NCBI GenBank assembly: GCA_947167635.1
Contig: CAMVIT010000008.1
Location: 6,098-70,097, forward strand
Source: F23-D06 sp947167635
GTDB taxonomy: Bacteria > Bacteroidota > Bacteroidia > Bacteroidales > WCHB1-69
Length of the DNA: 64,000 nucleotides
Direction of reading: 5' to 3'
Numbering within the stretch: position 1 is the stretch's first letter; each line of letters begins with the position of its first letter. Below are positions 53,399 to 61,246 of this stretch, in pieces. The position numbers and the translations under genes are program-made. The notes beneath the pieces are model-generated. The model saw only the letters and a program-made list of their open reading frames with translations, was not told the origin of the DNA and did not search any database.

Positions 53399-53548
53399 CT
53401 ACTTGTTTGGTGTCCCTTCTATGATTTTTTCGGTGATTGTCTTGTAGCCTGTTCGCCGCCTGTATATTTGCCAGTAACCCGCTTTTTCTTCCTTGATTGG
53501 TACCCATTGGAGCATATACTCGTCAAAGTTTGGGATGTGGTGGAACAT
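53399..53548 (-). CDS. small hypothetical protein (49 aa)
   Basis: ATG at 53548 to TAG at 53399, 49 residues, 14 bases after the rloB-like stop. It is basic and aromatic ('LQWVPIKEEKAGYWQIYRRR') and its start 'NFDEY' echoes the Fic gene and the frame at 53243. No family recognised; could be a real small protein or the end product of recombination. Confidence 0.4.
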   Translation of the reverse strand: MFHHIPNFDEYMLQWVPIKEEKAGYWQIYRRRTGYKTITEKIIEGTPNK

Positions 53549-53562
53549 TTATTTTGTTCCAT

Positions 53563-54147
53563 TTATTTTAACCTTTCGAATAATTCAAATGCCTTAAACA
53601 CATCAGAATATGATTCACCAGAATGGTCAAATGTTTTGGCGCGGTTTATGGCTGTTTCCAGTTTCTCATCTGCACATAAGTCCGCAACCCATTTGGCATT
53701 CTGCAAAAACTTCACCTTCTTTTCGTAATCGGAGATGTGCTTTTTCAATTCTTGTTCAGTAGCAGCAGAGTCCTTAAAGTGACGATTGGTGTTTTCAAAG
53801 TGAAGTAAAAACCAGTATTCAATAGAGGTCATGCTATCGCATAGAATCACATTCTTTTTCTTGGCATACTTTTTCCGGATAGATTCCAATTTCTTCTTTT
53901 CCACTTCGTTCCTGCTTGAGACATCTGCATCAAATACAGCAATGGCAAATCCCCCATCGGAAATGGCCTCAGATATCTTCTTATCCATCTCAGCAAGTGA
54001 TGTAACAGAAAAAAAGTACGGCTTAATGGTATAATGATAACCGAACAAAGTACGAATATGGGTGAAATAGTACTGTTCTGTCAAACCTTCTCCCAGAATG
54101 GTGACAGAACGTTTCTGCTGTTTTCTGTTTTCAACGCTCCTTGCCAT
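53563..54147 (-). CDS. RloB-like TOPRIM-type protein
   Basis: 194 residues. 'ILGEGLTEQYYF' near the N-terminus is the TOPRIM Glu motif and 'AVFDADVS' the Asp-x-Asp motif, as in RloB/AbiLii proteins. It starts two bases after the ATPase gene (RloA type) ends, the standard RloA-RloB pairing first described inside type I RM loci of Campylobacter. The pair resembles the AbiL two-gene abortive infection system: an ABC-type ATPase with a TOPRIM nuclease. Confidence 0.85.
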   Translation of the reverse strand: MARSVENRKQQKRSVTILGEGLTEQYYFTHIRTLFGYHYTIKPYFFSVTSLAEMDKKISEAISDGGFAIAVFDADVSSRNEVEKKKLESIRKKYAKKKNVILCDSMTSIEYWFLLHFENTNRHFKDSAATEQELKKHISDYEKKVKFLQNAKWVADLCADEKLETAINRAKTFDHSGESYSDVFKAFELFERLK

Positions 54148-54149
54148 AA

Positions 54150-55451
54150 TTACAGATCAATTTGAGGAACAGCACCAAAATTTCCTTGGTTGTATGCTTT
54201 TTGGATAGAAGAAAGTCTATTCAGGCCCCTGAATTCAGCTAAAGAATAGATATCTGTGTGCCCGTTTTCCTTTTTCTCGGTGAACCAGACACTATCTTTG
54301 CGGAAGAGGCGCTGGTCTTCTAATTTGGAAATGTCGTTTAGTAACGGATCGTAATGAGTAGTTATGATAAGTTGGGAACGTGATTTTTTTCGAAGAAAAT
54401 CCAAAAGAATGAAACGTAGCAGTTGCGGGTGCAATGAATTCTCCACCTCGTCAATTGAGAGTATTGCACTGTTTTGTTGGGCATAGTAGATGGCCGTCTC
54501 TATTCCGAATGTGCGAAGTGTACCCAAAGATTCAAATTCTTTCGGAAGAAAGAACTTAGATTGTCGGTCTTGGATGGTCACTGTATGCTCAAAGGCAGTG
54601 TTGTAACGCGAAATAGTTCTCTCTTTTCTCAGTCTGTCTTTCTCTGTGGCCGGGATACTGTCATCATTCAGAAAAAGGTTCAAGTATTGCTCAGGAATTA
54701 TCTCGTTGACAATGTCCGTTTTGACATCTGAGATGTTAAAGTCCGCTTGTCTCAAAAATTCCAGCAAATGGGATTTCAAGCGATCATCCGATGCAATATG
54801 TCGTTCCGCATATTCAAACAAGGATGTTTCTGGAACCACAACGGGCATAATCTGGTGGAGCATCCATTGCTTTGCTGCATCAATTTCTGGAAAAGAAACA
54901 TTCACCTTGTTGCGTGCCGCAAAAAAGGACATGTTTTTCAGACATTCAACCGCGATTTTTTCTTTTTCAACGGCACTGACTTTAACGGGGGCACCGTAAT
55001 GGATAACAGACTGTCCATTTTCCAAATACCTATCAAAAAGAAGTGTAGGTTGCACACTTTTGTATATGAACAACTTTTCTGAAAGGACGGCGTTCCTGTC
55101 AATCATAAGCTGGTACCAATACTTGGTGGCATCCACATAAAAAACAAGTTCAAGTTCAGAAGGTTGGTTCGGAGTCTCCGTATCCAGAAGAAACGGAACC
55201 GTTCCTGTCCCTTCCTCTACAGAATGTGGCAGAAGCCGCCAGAAAGTACCAAGAAATTTGAAGACAGAAAGGAGGTTTGATTTTCCCGACGCATTTGCTC
55301 CATACACCATGGCGAAGCGAAGCAACCGTACGCCTGGCGCAACTTCAACCACTTGGTAATCTTCGGCGAATGTGTCTCTTGTCGCTTCAAAGCTGAAGGT
55401 CACTTCATCCTTGAACGACAAGAAATTTTTCACTTTAAGTTCTTGTATCAT
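54150..55451 (-). CDS. RloA-like ATPase (ABC/SMC type)
   Basis: 433 residues from the ATG at 55451; the ten-codon upstream extension overlaps the -7 motif. Walker A is 'GANASGKS' (51-58), ABC signature/Walker B near the end in 'ILSIDEVENSLHPQLL', and a D-/H-loop region 'QLIITTHYDPLL'. It opens with 'IQELKVKNFLSFKDEVTF', the usual start of AAA_15/RecF-like ATPases. It probably senses phage infection and controls the TOPRIM partner RloB directly downstream. Own promoter after the CBASS terminator. Confidence 0.9.
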   Translation of the reverse strand: MIQELKVKNFLSFKDEVTFSFEATRDTFAEDYQVVEVAPGVRLLRFAMVYGANASGKSNLLSVFKFLGTFWRLLPHSVEEGTGTVPFLLDTETPNQPSELELVFYVDATKYWYQLMIDRNAVLSEKLFIYKSVQPTLLFDRYLENGQSVIHYGAPVKVSAVEKEKIAVECLKNMSFFAARNKVNVSFPEIDAAKQWMLHQIMPVVVPETSLFEYAERHIASDDRLKSHLLEFLRQADFNISDVKTDIVNEIIPEQYLNLFLNDDSIPATEKDRLRKERTISRYNTAFEHTVTIQDRQSKFFLPKEFESLGTLRTFGIETAIYYAQQNSAILSIDEVENSLHPQLLRFILLDFLRKKSRSQLIITTHYDPLLNDISKLEDQRLFRKDSVWFTEKKENGHTDIYSLAEFRGLNRLSSIQKAYNQGNFGAVPQIDL

Positions 55452-55470
55452 ACCTCTTTGTTTTGAAGTG

Positions 55471-55478
55471 CAAAAATA
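55471..55478 (-). promoter_or_regulatory. -7 promoter motif of the RloA-RloB pair
   Basis: TATTTTTG on the minus strand, exact match to TAnnTTTG, 20 bases before the ATG at 55451. Shows that RloAB has its own transcription start, separate from CBASS. Confidence 0.6.
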
Positions 55479-55488
55479 CAAAAAAAAT

Positions 55489-55526
55489 AAAACCGCCTGA
55501 TTCTATTTTTGGAAACAGACGGTTTT
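55489..55526 (-). terminator. intrinsic terminator of the CBASS operon
   Basis: Stem AAAACCGCCTG (55489-55499) / CAGACGGTTTT (55516-55526), one mismatch; on the minus strand it runs into a T-rich tract. 34 bases after the TIR-STING stop. Confidence 0.75.
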
Positions 55527-55559
55527 GTGTAAATTTTCAAAATAGAAATCAAGCATGAA

Positions 55560-56516
55560 TCAATCCTCTGTTTCAACATCAACATACTGACGACAGTCAG
55601 CATCTTCGCTTATCAAAGCCCGAAAAACCTTTTCGAAATTACGTAGCTCCCTTTCTTCCAATAATTTTTGTTCGTTAGTTTTTCCTATATGGCCTTTTCG
55701 TAAATACATTTCAATGGCTTTGTCCAAGCCATTCAGAGTTGTTGGCATATCACTAAGAATTGCCTTATTTTCTGTTTTGTCTATAGCAACATATAAAGGA
55801 TAAGACCTCGAAGCAGAATCAATCGCTATGGGGTTGAATAATTTTTCTTTATAAAACAGATTGGCTTTCTTCTTTATGTCAGAGTCCAAATCTTTGGGTA
55901 AAACTACTCTAAATTTATAGGATGAACAATGATTTTCCTTTAAAATATGGTCATTTATAGACAACGATTCACATATGGGCTTTACAAAGTTTTCAAAATA
56001 TCCGATTGCCAAGACGGTAGAAGGTAGCATTCCCAAAACACCCAAATGTACTTTTTCATCAATTTGTGTTTTCAACTTATTCAGACTTCGATTTAGAGAG
56101 TCCTCATCAAGCGATACTATTGTTTTGAAAAAAGAATTCCTTGTTTTTTTGTATTTAAAAGTGGCATGAGTAATGCCAAATAAATCAGATGGCAATTTTA
56201 CATTCTCTTCTTGTAAAATGAATGCGTTGTCTCTTCCCAATCGGCCCAGAAACAAACCAAATTCAAATACAACATTGTCGCGAGGGGAGTCAAATTGTTG
56301 CTCTCTTGATTTTGTAAAATCGTCTTTTGTGAAAACCAAGATGCCGTAATCAAACAGATTAGCTTCTTTAAGAAGCGTTTCTAAATAATTCTCATTATAC
56401 TTGAACATGCCATCATTCCACAGATAGCAGTCAAAATCAGTCGAAAAAAAGTCTTTGACCTTCTGTGCAATATCCAACCCTTCAGTTGATGAACCAATAA
56501 ATATACGTGCTCTCAT
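55560..56516 (-). CDS. cap12: TIR-STING CBASS effector (Cap12-like)
   Basis: 318 residues. Residues about 1-140 are the TIR-like domain of CBASS/Pycsar effectors ('RIFIGSSTEGLDIAQKV', 'DYGILVFTKDD', and 'NVVFEFGLFLGRLG' with the candidate catalytic Glu85). Residues about 155-310 match the prokaryotic STING domain: 'LAIGYFENFVKPICESL' opening helix, 'RVVLP', Arg237 in 'SASRSYPLYVAID' and Asp256-x-x-Thr-Thr in 'SDMPTTLNGL', which correspond in position to the guanine-contacting Arg and Asp described for bacterial STING. In characterised relatives cyclic di-GMP binding causes filament formation and NAD+ cleavage, killing the infected cell. Its ATG overlaps the end of the E2-like gene by four bases, so the two are translationally coupled. 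Domain calls rest on motif recognition, not a search. Confidence 0.85.
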   Translation of the reverse strand: MRARIFIGSSTEGLDIAQKVKDFFSTDFDCYLWNDGMFKYNENYLETLLKEANLFDYGILVFTKDDFTKSREQQFDSPRDNVVFEFGLFLGRLGRDNAFILQEENVKLPSDLFGITHATFKYKKTRNSFFKTIVSLDEDSLNRSLNKLKTQIDEKVHLGVLGMLPSTVLAIGYFENFVKPICESLSINDHILKENHCSSYKFRVVLPKDLDSDIKKKANLFYKEKLFNPIAIDSASRSYPLYVAIDKTENKAILSDMPTTLNGLDKAIEMYLRKGHIGKTNEQKLLEERELRNFEKVFRALISEDADCRQYVDVETED

Positions 56517-57154
56517 ATCAATCTCATTGTTTTAAAATCATTTAATATTTGCTTTATGCCAATCTTCCTCACATCGTCTTCAATCGGCAGATGGCATTTT
56601 TTATATTTTTGACCACTATTGCAGTAGCATTGTCCATTTCTTTCGAACTTTTTTCCACCAAAAGTACTCTCCAAACAATTTTCCCAAATCTCATAATCTC
56701 GTGAATGGAAAAGTTCAGTGTAGAAATCCCATATTCCCTTACTGCCGTGAGAATATTCCTGCAGGTACTTTCCCATCTGTTTTTTGTGCAATTGATTGGC
56801 GAAATATGGAATGGCTATGCTTTTGACAAACCAGATAAGTGTTATTCCATTCTTGCACAGCAGCCTTTCTTTGGCAGGGACTGTCAGGCAACAAGAGTTG
56901 TTGGAATATTTATGCCAATCTGCCTCACAAGGTATTTCACCGCCAACTTCGTACAAGACAGGAAATGCATACGGAAAATCCTTTGAAGGATGTATCTCAA
57001 TGGAAAATGCTCCCACAATATTTCCTTCATCATCAGGAATATCCAAAATTCCCTTTAAATACGAATAACCGGAAACAGTTTTCTTTTGAAAATTTGGATA
57101 TTCCTTTTTGAAGGTTTCTATCTGTTTGGTAAACTCCTCGTTAACGGCAACCAT
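56513..57154 (-). CDS. E2-like CBASS accessory protein with SEC-C zinc motif
   Basis: 213 residues from the ATG at 57154; a TTG eight codons earlier is possible but deepens the overlap with the synthase gene. The N-terminal ~140 residues look like a prokaryotic E2 (ubiquitin-conjugating-like) fold: 'YSYLKGILDIPDDEGNIVGAFSIEIHPSKDFPYAFPVLYEVGG', then 'WHKYSNNSCCLTVPAKERL' where one of the paired Cys is the likely catalytic residue. The C-terminus has a SEC-C type metal motif, Cys176-x-Cys178-x8-Cys187-His188 ('GQCYCNSGQKYKKCH'). E2-only genes occur in 'short' type II CBASS, where they are thought to prime the CD-NTase. It sits between synthase and effector, overlapping both. Confidence 0.75.
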   Translation of the reverse strand: MVAVNEEFTKQIETFKKEYPNFQKKTVSGYSYLKGILDIPDDEGNIVGAFSIEIHPSKDFPYAFPVLYEVGGEIPCEADWHKYSNNSCCLTVPAKERLLCKNGITLIWFVKSIAIPYFANQLHKKQMGKYLQEYSHGSKGIWDFYTELFHSRDYEIWENCLESTFGGKKFERNGQCYCNSGQKYKKCHLPIEDDVRKIGIKQILNDFKTMRLI

Positions 57155-58079
57155 TGTAATATGGTTTTGAAGTGCCAATAGTCTTGGTGAAGTTTTTCGA
57201 ATTATCGTCGCTTTTATCTTCTCCTAATGGAAATCTTTCGCCCAAATGCTTTCTCCAAAGTCTGCTGGCTTTGAGTTGATTGGGTTCGTCAATAGCTTTT
57301 TTTGCGTCGGCAATAAAAGCAGAAAGATTATCCATGAAGTTCTTTTTTTTAGCGTCCGAAAAGTCTTCAAACAGGTCGTCTTTAGGCGTTGTGGGCATCT
57401 TGCATTTGAAATTACGCTTCAAATCCTTTTCAATTTCGATTAAAGTGTATTTCAAAGAGACATCATCTCTCTGATTCTCTTGTAAATGTTTTAACGACAA
57501 CACTGTCATTGCCAGACCACTAGGCATGTCTTGACGTTTATGGTCGCACCAGGCTTTGAGATACCTGATGATTCTAACCATCTGATCTGATTTGTTCTCC
57601 TGAAAGTAATCCACAAATTCTTTCGGGTCATCAATCTGAAAATTGCTGTTTTTTACCGCAAGAAGGGGGTGTGCGTCCTTGTTTTCATCAAACACGAGAA
57701 CAGGTAAATCAATGTTGTATCCAGCTTTATAGTCCACACGAATGCATTTCTTTTTATGAGTGGGGGTGGCGTCGGTAGTTCCATCAACGGCATCTTTCAC
57801 CCATTTCTGCAAAGTGGTGCCACTAACATTGTCAGGATTGTTCTTAAAATATACCCCGTAATCCAAATCGCATGTGTCATCTTTCGTGCGAATTAATGTT
57901 TTAAGTTTGTACGAACCTTGAATGAAAAAATCTGGAGTGTAGCCATCGTGATTCTTTTTGAAATAGCTTCTGATTTTTTCTCTTAAATGATTTTTCGATT
58001 CCATCAGTTTAGTTTTCTTCGAATTGGTGATGGACAGTTCGTTGTTGAATTTTTGAAAAAGAGTGTCTAAATTTGCCAT
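57141..58079 (-). CDS. cdnE: CD-NTase, cyclic dinucleotide synthase of CBASS
   Basis: 312 residues, the usual size of a CD-NTase. Nucleotidyltransferase signature: Gly55-Ser56 in 'IQGSYKLKT', then Asp71-x-Asp73 in 'CDLDYGVYF', with a third carboxylate Asp124 in 'YNIDLPV'. The C-terminal helical half ('IRYLKAWCDHKRQDMPSGLAMTVLSL') matches the OAS-like fold. STING-linked members of clade E make cyclic di-GMP, so that product is predicted here from the effector. First gene of a three-gene operon; AT-rich DNA of 255 bases upstream likely holds its promoter, though I see no exact TAnnTTTG there. Confidence 0.88.
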   Translation of the reverse strand: MANLDTLFQKFNNELSITNSKKTKLMESKNHLREKIRSYFKKNHDGYTPDFFIQGSYKLKTLIRTKDDTCDLDYGVYFKNNPDNVSGTTLQKWVKDAVDGTTDATPTHKKKCIRVDYKAGYNIDLPVLVFDENKDAHPLLAVKNSNFQIDDPKEFVDYFQENKSDQMVRIIRYLKAWCDHKRQDMPSGLAMTVLSLKHLQENQRDDVSLKYTLIEIEKDLKRNFKCKMPTTPKDDLFEDFSDAKKKNFMDNLSAFIADAKKAIDEPNQLKASRLWRKHLGERFPLGEDKSDDNSKNFTKTIGTSKPYYNGCR

Positions 58080-58334
58080 AGGCTAAAAGTTTATGTTAAT
58101 AATAATTTTAACGCACCTACCGTGGTGCACTATTCCTACAGCAACAACCGTGCCAATCTTGAACTGTTTTATTTTTTAATATTACATAAAAATAGCGTAA
58201 TCACAAAATAAACAAAACAAAAGATTGTTTTTATTTTAAATTATGACAAAATATCTGCAAGTTTGATGACGTAGCTGACAAAATGTCAGCCTTTGGCCAG
58301 CCTCGCCAAGAGAAAAGAATTTATTTATGAATTC
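58080..58334. other. AT-rich gap between UPF0489 and CBASS genes
   Basis: 255 bases without a gene. Contains small hairpins GCACC/GGTGC (58113-58128) and GCTGAC/GTCAGC (58274-58290). The second lies soon after the UPF0489 stop and may end that transcript. No exact -7 motif is visible. Confidence 0.4.
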
Positions 58335-59195
58335 TTATCGAATTGGACTCGTATTTAACCATCCTTCAAAAAAATATTTATCCAAATATCCCAATATCTT
58401 ATTAGACTCCCCAAGTCCCCCACAACATTCAGGTTCGCGGCAAATTGTAATAAAAGATGAACGATCAATTAACCTTCGCATAAAACATTGAACATCATTG
58501 TTGTCAAAATACTTTTCTTTAAATATTGCTTCTGGCCAAGCAAAACACATATCTTCACATTCTGTTGTGAAGCAATCCAAATCAAAATCAAGGATAAACG
58601 GTTTTGTCACATCTTTTGAAAACTTGTCATAACGGCCATACGGTGGTTGATTGTATTCAAATATTTCTCGTACATTTTCATAGTAAGGTTCCTTTATTAT
58701 ATTGTCTCCAAGACATCCTCTACTTCCTATTGACCAATTTAAGTGTGGGATGTCATACATCTCATGAACGATACCGTCGGTCGATTTAAACTTATGATCT
58801 TTTGATTGCATATTGCTATTATCGTATTGCCCAATAACAACAGCGTGGTTTATTAGACCAAGTTCCATTCCTGCCAGCAACCAGTCATCATCCAAAACAT
58901 TTAAATCAAATTCAACAAAAGACCAAAAATCTTTACTTGATACATCTTCTATTTTTTCTACATTCCATTGCTCAAATAATTCTTGCCTACGAATGTCCGG
59001 ATCACATGCATCATCATGACGGTCAAAAAAGATTAGGTTTGGAGTTGTATCAAACAGCCCCAGTCTTTTTGCTTCAAATAAAGCATTGAGAATGCATCTG
59101 TGATCATCATACAACACAATGTATTTATTGTGAAAATGATGTACTTCTATGTTTGTATGGTATGATAAACCATATATTGATGTAATTGGTTGCAT
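58335..59195 (-). CDS. UPF0489 family protein inside the RM island
   Basis: 286 residues. Acidic/His motifs spaced as in the UPF0489 (C5orf22-like) family: Asp30-Asp31-His32 ('YDDHRCILNAL'), Asp58-x-His60-Asp61-Asp62 ('FFDRHDDACDPD') and Asp203-x-Asp205-x-Asp207 ('ILDFDLDCFT'). The pattern resembles the metal-binding loops of arginase/deacetylase-fold hydrolases, so a metal-dependent hydrolase is plausible; substrate unknown. Strongly AT-rich compared with hsdM. Eleven bases downstream of hsdS, so it is expressed with the RM genes. Confidence 0.7.
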   Translation of the reverse strand: MQPITSIYGLSYHTNIEVHHFHNKYIVLYDDHRCILNALFEAKRLGLFDTTPNLIFFDRHDDACDPDIRRQELFEQWNVEKIEDVSSKDFWSFVEFDLNVLDDDWLLAGMELGLINHAVVIGQYDNSNMQSKDHKFKSTDGIVHEMYDIPHLNWSIGSRGCLGDNIIKEPYYENVREIFEYNQPPYGRYDKFSKDVTKPFILDFDLDCFTTECEDMCFAWPEAIFKEKYFDNNDVQCFMRRLIDRSSFITICREPECCGGLGESNKILGYLDKYFFEGWLNTSPIR

Positions 59196-59206
59196 TTTCT
59201 CCTTTT

Positions 59207-60316
59207 TTATTTCCCCATCCTCGCCAAAAGCAAAGACTGTAATTCCGTTAATTTCAAATTTTCTTGTTTCTTAATTTGCAATATCTCAAAGATTGGCTGC
59301 AATTCACCTGCTATCTCCAAAACCACCTCTGACGATGGAATTATTACAGGAATAGACATCATATTCTCTTGATTGATTTTGGCTTGTACTCCTCCCGTAA
59401 TATATTCATTTACCTTTGTCTGCTTTAATATGAGATACAATAGATTCTCATCGAATCCATTTGTCCCTTTTAAAATATGAGCATGATTATTTACCCAAAA
59501 TTTTCCTGTTACATATTGAATAACAGGAGTATCATCTTCGTTGATAACGGTCCCGTCTTCCCCCATTAAGATGTATGTTCCATCAAACAAATAATCATCC
59601 ACATAATCCATTAAAGCAGCCGCACCATAATACGGATACTTCTTTTCCATATCAGCTCTATCGTAACCAGCCAATGGACGACGTTTGTAATCAAAGCAAT
59701 CAGCTACATCTTTAAGTGTCCCTCTTCTCCACCCCTCCGGCAGATTCTCCTTGTCCACGCCGTCCACGAACATCTTGCGGTAAAGCGCCTGCGCGGTCTC
59801 CTCCAATTTGGCAACCATCTGCTCGTTGAGGCGGATGCGACGCGTAAGCGTTTCGTATTCCGACACAATTTCGCGCTGACGGGCAATGTCGGGAATGGGA
59901 AGCATCACGTTGCAGATTTCATCCCAATCAAACACTTCGCGGGCGCTACCATGCGAATGAAATCTAGCATAACGGTCAAACTCGGGACGACGGAACCACA
60001 TCATCAGGTATTCGGGCAAAAGCACCTCTTGGTCAACAATCTCAAAAATCGTGTATGCCTGGGAAATAATGGCGGCATCTTTTCCATCATACAAAGCAAC
60101 TGTAATTTTCTCACCGTTACGAGAAGTAACTGGAACGTATGCGAACTGGGACGGCTGGACAATCTTGTATGCCGACATATCCGTGCCAATGGTGTTGGCA
60201 ATGGAAGGAATAAACTTCTTCTCAATGCTCAACCCTAACAAGTTCGTCACCTTCAACTCGCGGTTGCGGACGTTCACTTCGCGGATGTAGTCGCCTAAAT
60301 GTTTATAGTCTTTCAT
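59207..60316 (-). CDS. hsdS: type I restriction specificity subunit (HsdS)
   Basis: 369 residues from the ATG at 60316, seven bases after the phosphoesterase stop. Two target-recognition domains are separated by a conserved helical spacer: first TRD about 1-145, 'PIPDIARQREIVSEYETLTRRIRLNEQMVAKLEETAQALYRKMF' spacer helix, second TRD about 185-330 ('GGVQAKINQENMMSIPVIIPS'), then a second spacer. It sets the DNA sequence recognised by HsdM and HsdR. The second TRD is AT-richer than the first, hinting at TRD exchange. Confidence 0.92.
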   Translation of the reverse strand: MKDYKHLGDYIREVNVRNRELKVTNLLGLSIEKKFIPSIANTIGTDMSAYKIVQPSQFAYVPVTSRNGEKITVALYDGKDAAIISQAYTIFEIVDQEVLLPEYLMMWFRRPEFDRYARFHSHGSAREVFDWDEICNVMLPIPDIARQREIVSEYETLTRRIRLNEQMVAKLEETAQALYRKMFVDGVDKENLPEGWRRGTLKDVADCFDYKRRPLAGYDRADMEKKYPYYGAAALMDYVDDYLFDGTYILMGEDGTVINEDDTPVIQYVTGKFWVNNHAHILKGTNGFDENLLYLILKQTKVNEYITGGVQAKINQENMMSIPVIIPSSEVVLEIAGELQPIFEILQIKKQENLKLTELQSLLLARMGK

Positions 60317-60323
60317 CACTCTC

Positions 60324-61169
60324 CTATTTGCGGTTGTTGTTGAATACCTCAATCATTGCCGATGGATTAAACCCATTCTTCAAGTGTTCATTATCCGACA
60401 CATAGCCTAATTGATTGGACATGATGAGCGTTTCGCCTATTTGTGCTTTGATGTTACGGTGTGAGTGGCCGTATATCCAATAATCAATGCGATGGTCGGC
60501 AATAAATTCACCCAACTCTACAGTGAAAGCCCCGTTAATGGTGCTGTTCTTAAATTCTACCGCGGTGCATAATTGCGTGGGAACATGGTGTGTGACAACG
60601 ATGATCTTTTCAGCGTCACTCTCCGAAATGGCCTGTTCTATGAATGCTAAACAACGCTCGTGCTCGCGGTTGAAATCATCTGCTGTCAACCGGTGCCCAT
60701 TATACTTGATGCGATAGAAGTCGCTGACATTCTTTTCCGTCAGGAATGCATCATACGGCTTTATCTTCGACCATAATGTAGAAACAATTATGTCTATGCT
60801 GTCAAAATGCACCACACTGTTGTAGTAGGCATGCACATTGTGCCGAATCTCCTTGCAAAAATCATTTGACATAGTGGCAAGGTCATAATACCCGTAGAAG
60901 TCATGGTTGCCGAAACACACGATGACTTGTTTGTAATGCTCGCTCGCCCAATCCCAGAACTTGTAGGCCGAATAGGTGTCATTTCCCGATTCTGGCAAAT
61001 CAAGATATGCTGAGTCTCCAGCGACAAGCAAAATGTCTCCCGTTACTTCAAGGGGATGTTTTGCGATCCACTGCCGATTCTGAGGGAACTCCAAATGGAG
61101 GTCACTGACATACTGGATACGCATGCCAAGTGGTATCTGGTTAGAATGTATGTTTTCTCGTTCTATCAT
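60324..61169 (-). CDS. metallophosphoesterase inserted between hsdM and hsdS
   Basis: 281 residues; an internal ATG at residue 16 (61124) would start right at the first motif and is a good alternative start ('MRIQYVSDLHLEF'). All calcineurin-like motifs are present: Asp-x-His in 'SDLHLEF', 'VAGDSA', 'GNHDFYG', 'VTHHVP' and 'GHSHRN', so it should be an active two-metal phosphoesterase, perhaps on nucleotides or nucleic acid. Located between hsdM (gap with a perfect hairpin) and hsdS. Confidence 0.9.
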   Translation of the reverse strand: MIERENIHSNQIPLGMRIQYVSDLHLEFPQNRQWIAKHPLEVTGDILLVAGDSAYLDLPESGNDTYSAYKFWDWASEHYKQVIVCFGNHDFYGYYDLATMSNDFCKEIRHNVHAYYNSVVHFDSIDIIVSTLWSKIKPYDAFLTEKNVSDFYRIKYNGHRLTADDFNREHERCLAFIEQAISESDAEKIIVVTHHVPTQLCTAVEFKNSTINGAFTVELGEFIADHRIDYWIYGHSHRNIKAQIGETLIMSNQLGYVSDNEHLKNGFNPSAMIEVFNNNRK

Positions 61170-61203
61170 ATTTGTCGCATTTTCCCCGAAATATTACTTG
61201 ACA

Positions 61204-61237
61204 ATTCTTGCAAGTTTTTGCAAAATTTGCAAGAATA
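61204..61237. repeat. 10-bp inverted repeat between hsdM and the phosphoesterase
   Basis: ATTCTTGCAA (61204-61213) and TTGCAAGAAT (61228-61237) are perfect reverse complements with a 14-base spacer that itself contains TTGCAAA. It could be an attenuator or a binding site for a dimeric regulator. Confidence 0.6.
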
Positions 61238-61246
61238 TTTTTGTTG

